Below are positions 1 to 7,435 of a stretch of DNA of 42,886 nucleotides, piece after piece. A program made the translations under genes and the position numbers. Numbering within the stretch: position 1 is the first letter of the stretch; every line of letters begins with the position of its first letter. Source of the DNA: Deltaproteobacteria bacterium (GTDB lineage: Bacteria; Myxococcota_A; UBA796; GCA-2862545); contig JAFGVK010000161.1 of assembly GCA_016938035.1 (NCBI GenBank), positions 1 to 42,886 on the forward strand, in the 5' to 3' direction. The notes under the pieces are model-generated. The model saw nothing but the letters and a program-made list of their open reading frames with translations. It made no database searches and was not told where the DNA came from.

Positions 1-138
1 GAAGACGGAGGCGTCGGTGTCGTCGCAGTCCACATCGGAGAGCGCGCCGTCGCCGTCGAGGTCGACGTAGACCTCCTCCTCCTTGCGACAGGCGGCCAGG
101 GCGAGGGCGAGGAGGAGCGAGGAACGGATCAAAGTCAT
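1..138 (-). CDS. MopE-like acidic-repeat lipoprotein, N-terminal part only
   Basis: This is the first 46 codons of a gene that runs off the left edge of the window. The N-terminus is a lipoprotein signal peptide (hydrophobic LLLALALAA followed by the lipobox cysteine, LAAC, and then RKEEE). It is followed directly by the start of a calcium-type Asp-rich repeat, DLDGDGALSDVDCDDTDAS. The ATG lies 5 nt after GGAG on the minus strand. The same leader plan (lipobox Cys, a few charged residues, D-x-DGDG, then DCDDTDA) occurs in the two full-length genes at 21673 and 29809, so this is a third paralogue. It is probably exported and anchored in the outer membrane. The MopE (putative metal-binding) family assignment comes from the repeat motif. 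What lies beyond the window edge is unknown. Confidence 0.8.
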   Translation of the reverse strand, partial: MTLIRSSLLLALALAACRKEEEVYVDLDGDGALSDVDCDDTDASVF

Positions 139-162
139 GAATACTCCAGCGTAAAGCCAGAG

Positions 163-191
163 ATGTTAGATCCTCTGGGCCGCATTGTCAA
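163..191 (-). promoter_or_regulatory. sigma70-type promoter for the MopE-like gene at the left edge
   Basis: On the minus strand there is a perfect -35 box, TTGACA (191-186), then exactly 17 bp, then a -10 box, TAACAT (168-163). Transcription would start near 156, about 18 nt before the ATG at 138, leaving room for just the GGAG ribosome-binding site. It is the best-matching vegetative promoter in the window. Confidence 0.65.
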
Positions 192-355
192 GACGATGTC
201 AGCGACCCGGCGCGCCCGTGGAGAGCACTGCGTCCGCGTGACCCGTCCATCGCACGTTCACGGCGTTGACCCTCCTCTCTCCCATGGTCCAGGCGAGCAC
301 CCCGAGCGGCCGACAACGCCCTCGGGGTCCTGACCCAGCGTCCGGAGCCGGTGGG

Positions 356-1450
356 TCAGACCGACAGCACCCGCGCCATGCCCTGGGTCAACCGCTCCAT
401 ACCGTAGCGGTAGGGGCTCTCTGGGAGCACCCGCAGGGCGCGCAGGGCGTTCCAGCTCTCCTGGGCCAGGGCCTCCCGGGCGTGGGGCAGGGCGGAGGTC
501 CCCCGCAGGCGCTGCGCGAGCGCGTCGGCCAGGGCGGGGGCGGGGTCCTGCACCAGCTCCCACCACGCCGCCGCGAGGGAGGGGTCGTCCTCCGCCGCCG
601 CGATGAGGGGAAACACCGGCACCCCGGAGGCAGCCCGCTCAAGGAGGTGGGCGGGACCGCGCTCGTCGAGCAGGGGCACCGTGTCCTGTCCCACCGCGCA
701 CTGCCGGCCGATATGGCGCCCGTAGCGCCCGAGCGCCCCGAGCAGGCGCACGTCGGTGGTGCCCAGGCGGGCCCCCGCGCGGGAGGAGAAGGCGTACAGC
801 GCCCCTTCGTGGGCGTCGGTGCGGTCGCGCCAGTCCTCGAGCGAGGGGAGCGGGCCGCCCTGGAGCTCCCTGGTGAGGGCCTGCCCCGAGGAGAAGGCGC
901 GCAGGGTGTCCACCGCCTCGCCCAGCAGCTCCGGCACCGGGCCAGCCCGGACCAGCTCCAGCGCCCGCAGCGAGAGGTGGTTGCCGGTGAGCCAGTCCGC
1001 CGACAGGCGCACGACGCCCAGCGCGACCTTGCGGCGCCTGCCGGGGGTCTTGCCCAGGGCGAGGTCGTGGACCACCAGGGCCAGGTGCAGCATCTCCACC
1101 GCGTGCTGGATGTCGGTGTCCACCGAGCCGGCGCCCACTGAGCGCGCGGCGAGGGCCACGAGCATGGTGCGCAGGCGGGGCACCTTGCCGCGCTCCAGCA
1201 GCCGCCCAGGGTCGAAGCCCGCCGGCGATCCGTCGCCGCCGAGCAGGTGCCGGAGCGCCTCGTTGGAGGGCATGTCCGCCCCTACCGGCGAGAGCGCGTC
1301 GCGCAGGTGCTCGCTGGGCATGCGCTCCGCGAGGCTCTCCAGTCCCTGTGCCAGTCGGCTCAAGCGCGCTCCTGTGGTGCCCTCACGGGTATCACCCCCA
1401 GCTAGGAACGCCACAGCGGCGAGCGCCTCCTTCATGGTGGAGGCGCTCAA
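356..1450 (-). CDS. Isoprenyl diphosphate synthase-like protein lacking both aspartate-rich motifs
   Basis: The 364-residue protein follows the layout of trans-isoprenyl diphosphate synthases. HAVEMLHLALVVHDLALGK (116-134) corresponds to the helix that normally ends in LVHDDxxD. LSADWLTGNHLSLRALEL (149-166) matches the LAGDYLLARAxEL segment. GALGRYGRHIGRQCAVGQD (238-256) matches the YGRNLGxAFQIxDD helix, and SGVPVFPLIAAA (275-286) matches GKxTLPLI. Both Mg-diphosphate-binding motifs are destroyed: the first keeps one Asp (VVHDLAL) and the second reads AVGQDTV. A synthase reaction is therefore unlikely, and it may be a regulatory or partner subunit. It lies 9 bp downstream of the POT transporter and is probably co-transcribed with it. 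The TTG at 1450 gives 364 residues and an ATG five codons later (1435) gives 359. Neither has a clear ribosome-binding site. Confidence 0.7.
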   Translation of the reverse strand: MSASTMKEALAAVAFLAGGDTREGTTGARLSRLAQGLESLAERMPSEHLRDALSPVGADMPSNEALRHLLGGDGSPAGFDPGRLLERGKVPRLRTMLVALAARSVGAGSVDTDIQHAVEMLHLALVVHDLALGKTPGRRRKVALGVVRLSADWLTGNHLSLRALELVRAGPVPELLGEAVDTLRAFSSGQALTRELQGGPLPSLEDWRDRTDAHEGALYAFSSRAGARLGTTDVRLLGALGRYGRHIGRQCAVGQDTVPLLDERGPAHLLERAASGVPVFPLIAAAEDDPSLAAAWWELVQDPAPALADALAQRLRGTSALPHAREALAQESWNALRALRVLPESPYRYGMERLTQGMARVLSV

Positions 1451-1459
1451 GCCGGGAGG

Positions 1460-2941
1460 CTACGCCTTGGCCTCGAGGTCCGCGCCCTCGGTCAGCCACT
1501 TGCGGAAGGCGATGGCGAGCAGCGGTCCGACGATCGCCCACACGAAGAGGATCAGCCACATCGCCTCGGGGCGCTCCCAGAAGGGCACCTCGCCGGCGAG
1601 GATGCGGGCGCCGATCCCCTCGGGCACCCAGCGGATCAGCATGTGGCCGGAGATGGCGCTCACCGCGAGCTTGGCGACGAACCAGGGCATCACGCTCAGG
1701 CCGAGGTAGGAGCCCTCTTGCCCCTCCGGGGCGATGGCTGCGGTGTACTCGGTGAGCTTGGGGCTCCAGATCACCTCGCCGACGCTCAGGATGATGAGCA
1801 TCACCGCGCTCATCACGAAATAGGACTGAGCCATCAGCAGCTCAGGGGTGCCCTCACCGACCAGGCCGAACATCCGGGCGACGGGGGTGTAGATCTGCCA
1901 GGGGAGCACCATGGCCAACAGCGAGAAGGACGAGATGATGGCGCCGAAGACCAGCATCTTGAACACGTTGAACTTGTTGGCGATGGGGATGAAGAGGATC
2001 AGGCCGACCACGATCAGGATCGGGTTGAGCGCCTGGAGGAAGCCCTGGTTGGTGGGCTCGCCGGTCAGGTCCTCGATGACACGCACCCAGTAGAGGGGCA
2101 TCAGCAGGTACATGTAGGTGAACACCGCCCGCACCCCGAGCAGGGCGGTCATCAGGACGATGAAGCGCCAGAACGAGGTCTCCTTGATCAGATCCTTGAA
2201 GATCTGGAAGCCGCTCTTCTTCACGACGGGCTCGGTGTTCTCCACCTCCTCCGCGGCCTCCTCGTCCTGATCGCGCACCTGATCCTCGCGGTGGATGAGC
2301 GCCGCGGCGGCCAGGGTGGCGATGGTGGCGGAGATGGCCCCGAGGAGGAAGATCCAGGTGGTGTCCACCTGGAGCGTCTTGCGGATGATGTCCACCGCGA
2401 AGCCGCCGGCCACCGCGCCGAGGTTCATGATCAGGTACCAGACGTTGAACGAGGCGGAGCGGCTCTTCACGGTGGAGAAGCGCTTGTTGGCGGCCTGGAA
2501 GACGGTGCCGGTCATCGCCATGCCGGGCGCCGACACCAGGAGGAGGGCGACCACGATCCACTCGGCGTAGGGCACCCCCATCAGCACCGCGCCCAGGATC
2601 CCGAAGCGGGCCACGATGTTGATGCTCTGGGAGATCACCAGCGACTTCTTGATCCCCAGTGAGTCGGTGATGAAGCCGGAGAAGAAGTAGGCGACCGTGA
2701 TGAAGGTGGTGAAGGCGGTGACGACGTAGCCGCCGGTGGTGGGGTTGAAGCCCACCCTGTCGCTGGTGAGGAACAGCGTGATGACCGCGATCATCGAGAA
2801 GTAGGCCAGCGAGTCCAGGAAGTTGACCCCCTGGATGACCCAGAATTCCTTGGGGTTCTGCCCCAGCACCTTGAAGTCGAGGAGATACTGTTTGATCCCG
2901 TCTAGGCCGCCCTTGCTCTCGCTGGTCGCTGCATCACTCAT
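1460..2941 (-). CDS. POT-like (PTR2) major facilitator transporter
   Basis: This 493-residue inner-membrane protein has about 12-14 hydrophobic segments. The loop after the second helix reads GFITDSLGIKKSL, a form of the MFS motif A (GxxxDxxGxKK). SFNVWYLIMNLGAVAGGF resembles the FYxxINxGA signature of proton-dependent oligopeptide transporters, and GEVIWSPKLTEYTAAIAP corresponds to the conserved E-x-x-xSP helix near the C-terminus. A charged insertion at about 220-245 (EDQVRDQDEEAAEEVE) is the central cytoplasmic loop. The N-terminal ExxER-type proton-coupling motif of true peptide transporters is not evident, so the substrate may not be peptides. The ATG at 2941 has no obvious Shine-Dalgarno sequence. 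It leads a two-gene unit with the prenyl-synthase-like gene. Confidence 0.75.
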   Translation of the reverse strand: MSDAATSESKGGLDGIKQYLLDFKVLGQNPKEFWVIQGVNFLDSLAYFSMIAVITLFLTSDRVGFNPTTGGYVVTAFTTFITVAYFFSGFITDSLGIKKSLVISQSINIVARFGILGAVLMGVPYAEWIVVALLLVSAPGMAMTGTVFQAANKRFSTVKSRSASFNVWYLIMNLGAVAGGFAVDIIRKTLQVDTTWIFLLGAISATIATLAAAALIHREDQVRDQDEEAAEEVENTEPVVKKSGFQIFKDLIKETSFWRFIVLMTALLGVRAVFTYMYLLMPLYWVRVIEDLTGEPTNQGFLQALNPILIVVGLILFIPIANKFNVFKMLVFGAIISSFSLLAMVLPWQIYTPVARMFGLVGEGTPELLMAQSYFVMSAVMLIILSVGEVIWSPKLTEYTAAIAPEGQEGSYLGLSVMPWFVAKLAVSAISGHMLIRWVPEGIGARILAGEVPFWERPEAMWLILFVWAIVGPLLAIAFRKWLTEGADLEAKA

Positions 2942-3103
2942 GGCTATGTCCGGTCTGTCCCGTGCGGGGCGCGGCGACAGTGTAGGAGGGGAAAACGGTC
3001 GCGCTCAGTCCGTCCGGCGTGCTGCCGATCACGGGCGCGGTGGAGGCGTGGCGCAGACTACCTCGCGGTGGGCGGTGGTGCACCTCTGAGGGGCAGGGTG
3101 CCC

Positions 3104-3131
3104 AAAGAAAGCCGCCTTCGTAGAGGCGGCT
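3104..3131 (-). terminator. Rho-independent terminator after the vWA operon
   Basis: Read on the minus strand, an 8-bp stem (AGCCGCCT pairing across a 6-nt loop with AGGCGGCT, 3131-3110) is followed directly by TTTCTTT. It lies about 40 bp after the stop codon of the von Willebrand A gene, whose operon it should end. Confidence 0.7.
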
Positions 3132-3168
3132 GGCTAGGCGAGCGGCGCGGGTGGGGCCGCGCCCCGCG

Positions 3169-5226
3169 TCAGTTGCAGCGCAGGGCGTCTCCGGCGAGGG
3201 TGCAGCGCAGCTCGGTGGCGACCGAGGGCACGGAGAGCGAGGCGGTCCAGGTGCCAGCGCCCTCGACGAGCAGCACGCAGGCGCCGGGGGTCGCCTCGAA
3301 GCGCGCGACGCTGTCGCTGGGAGAGAGGGCCTGCACCTGCCGCTGGGGGCCGCAGCGCAGCTCGGCGCTGCTGAGCGGCTTGTCCGACGACAGCTTCACC
3401 TTGAGCGGGACAGTGGTGGGCTTGGCGGGGGCGAGCTGGTAGCGGGGGCACAGGCCGGTGACCAGCCCGCTGACGTAGGCGATCTCGGGGTCCTCGGCGA
3501 CCTTGCTGGCGCGCTCAGAGAAGGTGGTGAGCGGCGCCCCGCAGGGGTCCTGGCGGGTGGCCTTGGCCATCAGCACGTCGGTCCATGCCATCAGGGCGCG
3601 GGCCTTGTCGAGGTTGGCGCTGGGGGCCTCGACGAGCTCGCCGAGGCGCCAGGCGACGGTCTGCTCGCCGGGCTCGCCGGTGGTGGGGTCGGTCCAGGTG
3701 ATGTGCATCGTCACCGGGTCGGTGGGCTTGATGGTCTGGGGGTTCACCTTCAGGTCCTGGAGGAAGACCTGGGAAGTCCCGGCGTAGTAGTGGATCGGCT
3801 GCACGTCCTCCTTCACCGTGGACACCTCCTCGCCGTAGAAGCGCTCCATGGCGAGGGAGTCGGGCAGGTCGAGGGCGAAGTGCACGTCGTGGGCCAGGGT
3901 CTGGGTGAGGCTCTGGAAGCCGGCGCCGAAGATGCGGTCCACCACCGCCTCCGAGCCCAGGTAGACATAGGCGCCCTTGCCCTTCTCGGTGAGCCGGTCG
4001 AGCACGTCGTCGCGGAAGTCGCGGCCAACCCCCACCCCGGTCAGGCGGATCTCGTGCTCCTCGAAGTGGCGAGCCACCTCTGAGACTAGGTGCTCATCGA
4101 CGTTCCCGGTGTTCATCTGGGCGTCGGTGATCAACATCACCCGCTGCTCCCTGCCCTGCTCGTGGCGGGCATCGGCGAGGCGGTAGCCCTCGCGCAGGCC
4201 GGCGTCGAGGTTGGTCGAGCCGCGGGGCGCGAGGCCGTCGATGGCGCGGGTGAGCAGCGCCTCGTCGTCGCGGCCGACGACAAAGTCCTCCAGGCCGGTG
4301 CAGACCTGGTGGTCAAAGAGGACGATGTCGACCCTGTCACCCTTGCGCAGCTGCCCCTCCATCTGGTGCAGGCCCCGCTTGAGGTACTCCATCCGCCCCT
4401 CGGCGCTCATCGAGCCGGAGCGGTCCACCACGACCGTCAGGTCGAGGGGCCGCCGGGGAGGGGAGGCGCCTTGTACGGTGAGGGCGAGGGAGAGGGTGGT
4501 GTCGTCGGTGCGGGCCGCGGCGCCGCTCACCGCGAACAGCTCACCGCGCTTCACGGTGGGGGTGGCGAAGGAGAAGTAGTTGAGCAGCTCGTGGGCCCGG
4601 ATCTCCGCAGCGGAGAACCTGCTGCCGCGCTTGAGGGCGTCGAGGAGCTTCTGGGCGCTCGCCAGGCTCATCGAGTCATCGTTGGAGAGGTAGAGGGTCG
4701 CGCCCCAGTCCGGGCCCGCCTGGTGGGGGGGGTACTCCCGCTCCGCCAGCTCCTCGTCTGGGATGAGGGTGGGCTCAGCCTCGGCGAGCGCGGCGCTCAT
4801 CCCGGGGATCTCCGCTGGGGCCAGGGCCTCGCCCTTGGCCTTGGAGCCCTCGCCCCCGCGGTTCCCGACGGACTGGCTCGCGGTCGCGACGGCGGCGGCG
4901 CCGTCTGCGGAGGGCTTGGCGGGCATGGCGGCCGGGGGCGCCGCTGAGGGCGGCGGCATGGGGAAGCCGCTCCCGCTCCCAGCGGCGCTGCTGCTCGCGC
5001 CGCTCCCGCGGCCCACGCCGATCGCCCCGCCGGTGGGCGCCGATTTCTGCATGCGCACGTCGGTCTTGTCCTGCTCGTAGCAGGCGCTGCGGAAGATCGC
5101 GGCCCCCTGAGGGAGCGACACCACCTCGGCGACCTCTGGGATGACCGCGGGGTTGTCCTCCGGGGTGTTGGCGAGCTCGTGGTCGGCGGGGTCGGTGCAG
5201 GCGAAGAGGGCGAGCAGGGTGAGCAT
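3169..5226 (-). CDS. YfbK-type von Willebrand factor A domain lipoprotein
   Basis: The 685-residue exported lipoprotein has a short signal ending in the lipobox LFAC (Cys10). Residues 60-160 are low-complexity Gly/Ser/Ala/Pro. A segment at about 175-225 (SAAEIRAHELLNYFSFATP) resembles the conserved N-terminal domain of YfbK-like proteins. The vWA domain starts at about 262 and keeps the metal-ion-dependent adhesion site: DRSGS (268-272), a threonine in GSTNLDAGL, and a later LITDAQ. Family members with intact sites bind metal and usually a protein partner. The C-terminus has several cysteines (PRYQLAP, ELRCGP, LRCTLAGDALRCN) that may form disulfides. The ATG follows GAGG by 7 nt. It is the last gene of a three-gene operon, 46 bp after the preceding gene, and is followed by a terminator. 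Confidence 0.85.
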   Translation of the reverse strand: MLTLLALFACTDPADHELANTPEDNPAVIPEVAEVVSLPQGAAIFRSACYEQDKTDVRMQKSAPTGGAIGVGRGSGASSSAAGSGSGFPMPPPSAAPPAAMPAKPSADGAAAVATASQSVGNRGGEGSKAKGEALAPAEIPGMSAALAEAEPTLIPDEELAEREYPPHQAGPDWGATLYLSNDDSMSLASAQKLLDALKRGSRFSAAEIRAHELLNYFSFATPTVKRGELFAVSGAAARTDDTTLSLALTVQGASPPRRPLDLTVVVDRSGSMSAEGRMEYLKRGLHQMEGQLRKGDRVDIVLFDHQVCTGLEDFVVGRDDEALLTRAIDGLAPRGSTNLDAGLREGYRLADARHEQGREQRVMLITDAQMNTGNVDEHLVSEVARHFEEHEIRLTGVGVGRDFRDDVLDRLTEKGKGAYVYLGSEAVVDRIFGAGFQSLTQTLAHDVHFALDLPDSLAMERFYGEEVSTVKEDVQPIHYYAGTSQVFLQDLKVNPQTIKPTDPVTMHITWTDPTTGEPGEQTVAWRLGELVEAPSANLDKARALMAWTDVLMAKATRQDPCGAPLTTFSERASKVAEDPEIAYVSGLVTGLCPRYQLAPAKPTTVPLKVKLSSDKPLSSAELRCGPQRQVQALSPSDSVARFEATPGACVLLVEGAGTWTASLSVPSVATELRCTLAGDALRCN

Positions 5227-5272
5227 AGGGTACCTCGGGTTCGGCCCTACAACGAGGGCGGGGGGACAGGGC

Positions 5273-5995
5273 TTACAGGGCGGCGCGGGTTCGCGGGAGC
5301 CCTGAGACGGTGGTGGCGAGCGCCTCCCTCGCCTCCGCGCGGGTGAGGTGGCCGACGATGCGGAGGGTCAGGTCGTCCAGATCAGGGCCATAGAGCGCCG
5401 CGAGGGTGGGGAGCACCTGCGCACCCGGCTGGGCGTCGAGCAGGGCGGCGGCGCACCGCGCCGCGGCCTTGGGGGCGCCGCCCCGGATCAGGGCCAGGGT
5501 CGGCTCCAGGGAGGGGAGCTCGCCGCTCACCGCGAGCAGCCCGCGCCCCTCTCCCGCGCTGACCCACAGGGCGCACGCCTCCGCGAGCCGCCCTACCTCC
5601 GCCGCGACCAGCAGGTGGGTGCGCCCCGGCACGGGGTCGTGGCGCTGCGAGAGCGGTACCACCCACCTCGCGGTGGGGTGCCGCCGCGCGGCGAGGGCCA
5701 CCCACTCCACCGCGCGCGCCGGCATCAGGTCGGCGAGTCGGTGGTAGAGGCGGGAGCCGGGGAGCACCTGCTCCAGCGCGTCCAGGATGACCAGCGCCGA
5801 GGCAGCCGCGGCGGCGGTGGCCTTGGCGCCCGTGGCGAGGTCCGCGGCGGCGATGGGGTCGAGGCCGGCCAGGGCGGTCCAGAAGCGCGCGGCGTCCTCT
5901 CCGGCGCTGAGGGCCTCGGTCAGCGCCTCCCGCAACAGCTCCAGCTCTGATCGGGGATCCACCCCCTCTAGCACCCCGTCCATCCACCGGCTCAT
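5273..5995 (-). CDS. Hypothetical alanine-rich helical protein in the vWA operon
   Basis: This 240-residue protein (MSRWMDGVLEG...LPRTRAAL) has no signal peptide and no clear membrane helix, so it is probably cytoplasmic. It is almost entirely Ala/Leu/Arg-rich predicted helix with a loosely repeating pattern of 30-40 residues, which could be a HEAT-like or TPR-like solenoid. No family motif was recognised. Its ATG overlaps the stop of the upstream gene in ATGA, so translation is probably coupled, and it ends 46 bp before the vWA lipoprotein. A role with the vWA protein is inferred from position only. Confidence 0.7.
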   Translation of the reverse strand: MSRWMDGVLEGVDPRSELELLREALTEALSAGEDAARFWTALAGLDPIAAADLATGAKATAAAAASALVILDALEQVLPGSRLYHRLADLMPARAVEWVALAARRHPTARWVVPLSQRHDPVPGRTHLLVAAEVGRLAEACALWVSAGEGRGLLAVSGELPSLEPTLALIRGGAPKAAARCAAALLDAQPGAQVLPTLAALYGPDLDDLTLRIVGHLTRAEAREALATTVSGLPRTRAAL

Positions 5996-6546
5996 GGCCA
6001 CACCCCGCACATCAGCAGGCCCTCGCCCACCGAGCGGGGCGCGTCCACCTCGTCCCCGATCCCCACCAACACCGCGGGGGCCTCCTCGGAGGTGAGCGCT
6101 CCGGGGCGCGCCACGGGGATCCCCGGCGCCCCCAGCAGGGGGTGGGCCCCCCGCACCCAGGGGCTCAGCGCTCCCTCCCTCGGCCCCAGCAGCTGCCGGA
6201 GCCCCACCGCTGAGACCGCGATGCCGTCTGGATCCTCCGCGAGCAGCAGCAGGGACAGATCGGCGCCCTGCGCCGGCCCAAGCCCCTCGCGGTGGACCCC
6301 GTCCAGGCGGGCCCACAGGATGGACAGGGCTCTGCGGCGATCGGCGTCTATCGGCCCCTTGCGCGAGAGGGCCTGCTGCATCGCCAGGGTGGCCCTCCAC
6401 GCGACGGTCAGGTCGGCCCCATCCGACACCCTGCCCGCCCACGCCACCCGCAGGCCCTCGGGGTGGACGAGCTGCCCCCGGAAATATCCGGCGAAGGGCC
6501 AAGGACCTGGCCGGCCGAGGAGCAGTGGGGTGGGGGGGCTTGTCAT
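5992..6546 (-). CDS. Hypothetical protein, possibly a degenerate PP2C-like phosphatase
   Basis: This 184-residue protein is the first gene of the vWA operon and overlaps the next gene by 4 bp. No close family was recognised. A tentative alignment with PPM/PP2C phosphatases can be made: RVSDGADLTVAWRATLAM (39-56) falls where these enzymes have VxDGxGGxxxGExAS, and ADLSLLLLAEDPDGIAVSAVGL corresponds to the TTxxxxxxxxxxLxVAxVGDSR strand pair. The Gly-Gly after DG and the GDSR aspartate are missing, so it would be a pseudophosphatase at best. PP2C-type proteins do occur beside vWA proteins in other bacteria, which fits but does not prove the assignment. No ribosome-binding site stands out at the ATG (6546). 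Confidence 0.55.
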   Translation of the reverse strand: MTSPPTPLLLGRPGPWPFAGYFRGQLVHPEGLRVAWAGRVSDGADLTVAWRATLAMQQALSRKGPIDADRRRALSILWARLDGVHREGLGPAQGADLSLLLLAEDPDGIAVSAVGLRQLLGPREGALSPWVRGAHPLLGAPGIPVARPGALTSEEAPAVLVGIGDEVDAPRSVGEGLLMCGVWP

Positions 6547-6621
6547 GGGCTGTCTCGCGATGGGGCGATAGTAGCACTCAGCGCCCTGAAGGTGCGGGTT
6601 CCCAGCGACGAGAGGTCATGG

Positions 6622-7089
6622 ATGTGGGGCTTGTGGACGGTGTTGGTGCTCGGTGCGCCCGAGGCGGTGGCCCAAGAGGCGACCCCCGCGGCGTGGACCT
6701 GCTGCGAGGTGCGGCCTGTCGCGCGGATCGTCGAGCTGTACCTGGACCTGGAGGAGCTGCTCGCCGCGGGGGACGCGGGCACCTCGGGGAAGGTCTACGC
6801 CCTGGTGGGGGCCACCAAGACCGCCCTCAAGGAGCCCGGGGTCCGGCACGAGGATCGCCAGGTGCTGGAGGCGCTGCTGGTGGCGGCGGAGGCGATGAAG
6901 GACAAGAAGCTCGAGACCGCCAGGGCCCGCTTTGACCCTGTGTCGCGGGCGGTGGCGCACCTCGCCCTCAATTACCCCGGCGCCGGCATAGAGATCGTCG
7001 AGGCCTACTGCCCGGAGGGCGGCACCTGGCTCCAGCGGCCAGGGGCCCTGCGCTCCCCCTATGGGGACGGCTGCGCCAAGTGGCGGTGA
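6622..7089 (+). CDS. Secreted DUF3347-like protein
   Basis: The 155-residue protein has a short signal peptide (MWGLWTVLVLGAPEAVAQ). The mature part resembles DUF3347, a helical domain found alone or fused to metal-efflux periplasmic adaptors. The central helices (VELYLDLEELLAAGD ... LEALLVAAEAMKDKKLETARARFDPVSRAV) match the helical core, and the C-terminal VEAYCPEGGTWLQRPG and RSPYGDGCAKW match the family signature YCPM...YWL...NPYFG...CG. The usual Met after YCP is Glu here. The ATG at 6622 is chosen over an overlapping one at 6618, which opens another frame; AGAGG lies just upstream. It is probably periplasmic. It diverges from the vWA operon, and repeat R1 begins 28 bp after its stop. Confidence 0.7.
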   Translation: MWGLWTVLVLGAPEAVAQEATPAAWTCCEVRPVARIVELYLDLEELLAAGDAGTSGKVYALVGATKTALKEPGVRHEDRQVLEALLVAAEAMKDKKLETARARFDPVSRAVAHLALNYPGAGIEIVEAYCPEGGTWLQRPGALRSPYGDGCAKWR

Positions 7090-7116
7090 AGGAGGAGGAG
7101 CGGCTGCCGCTGCTAT

Positions 7117-7374
7117 ACCCACTCATGCCGGATCCACCAAATCAACCACGCAGGGGAGGTTTTGGGCTGAGGGGCGTGTCCCCCCCTGGTTCTTTCCGGC
7201 TGCGCCCACCCCGTCCAGGAGCGCGGAGTTGTGGGATCCAAAGCCGCGTCCCCGGGGGCGCGTGAGAAGGCTCCCCTGGCGCGGCGGTTGGGGGGGGCGA
7301 GCGGGAAAATTGGTGAGCAGTGCGTGCATCCCATTGGTGCAACCGTGTTGTTGATGGAATCAAATCGAGTGGGT
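7117..7374 (+). repeat. Dispersed repeat R1, copy 1 (about 258 bp, terminal inverted repeats)
   Basis: This noncoding block lies between the convergent genes ending at 7089 and 7436. It matches, on the opposite strand, the block at 20755-21008. The best-conserved core (around 7185-7255, including CACCCCGTCCAGG and GTTGTGGG) is about 80% identical over roughly 70 bp by eye. The ends are imperfect inverted repeats: ACCCACTC at 7117-7124 and GAGTGGGT at 7367-7374 are exact complements, and similarity continues inward. No transposase gene is present. It resembles a small non-autonomous element (MITE-like), but a structured RNA or decayed gene is not excluded. Confidence 0.6.
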
Positions 7375-7435
7375 GAGACGGCCCGGCTGCCTGACCGTGC
7401 CCGCTACGCGGTGGGGTATGCGGGGACAAGTGCCC

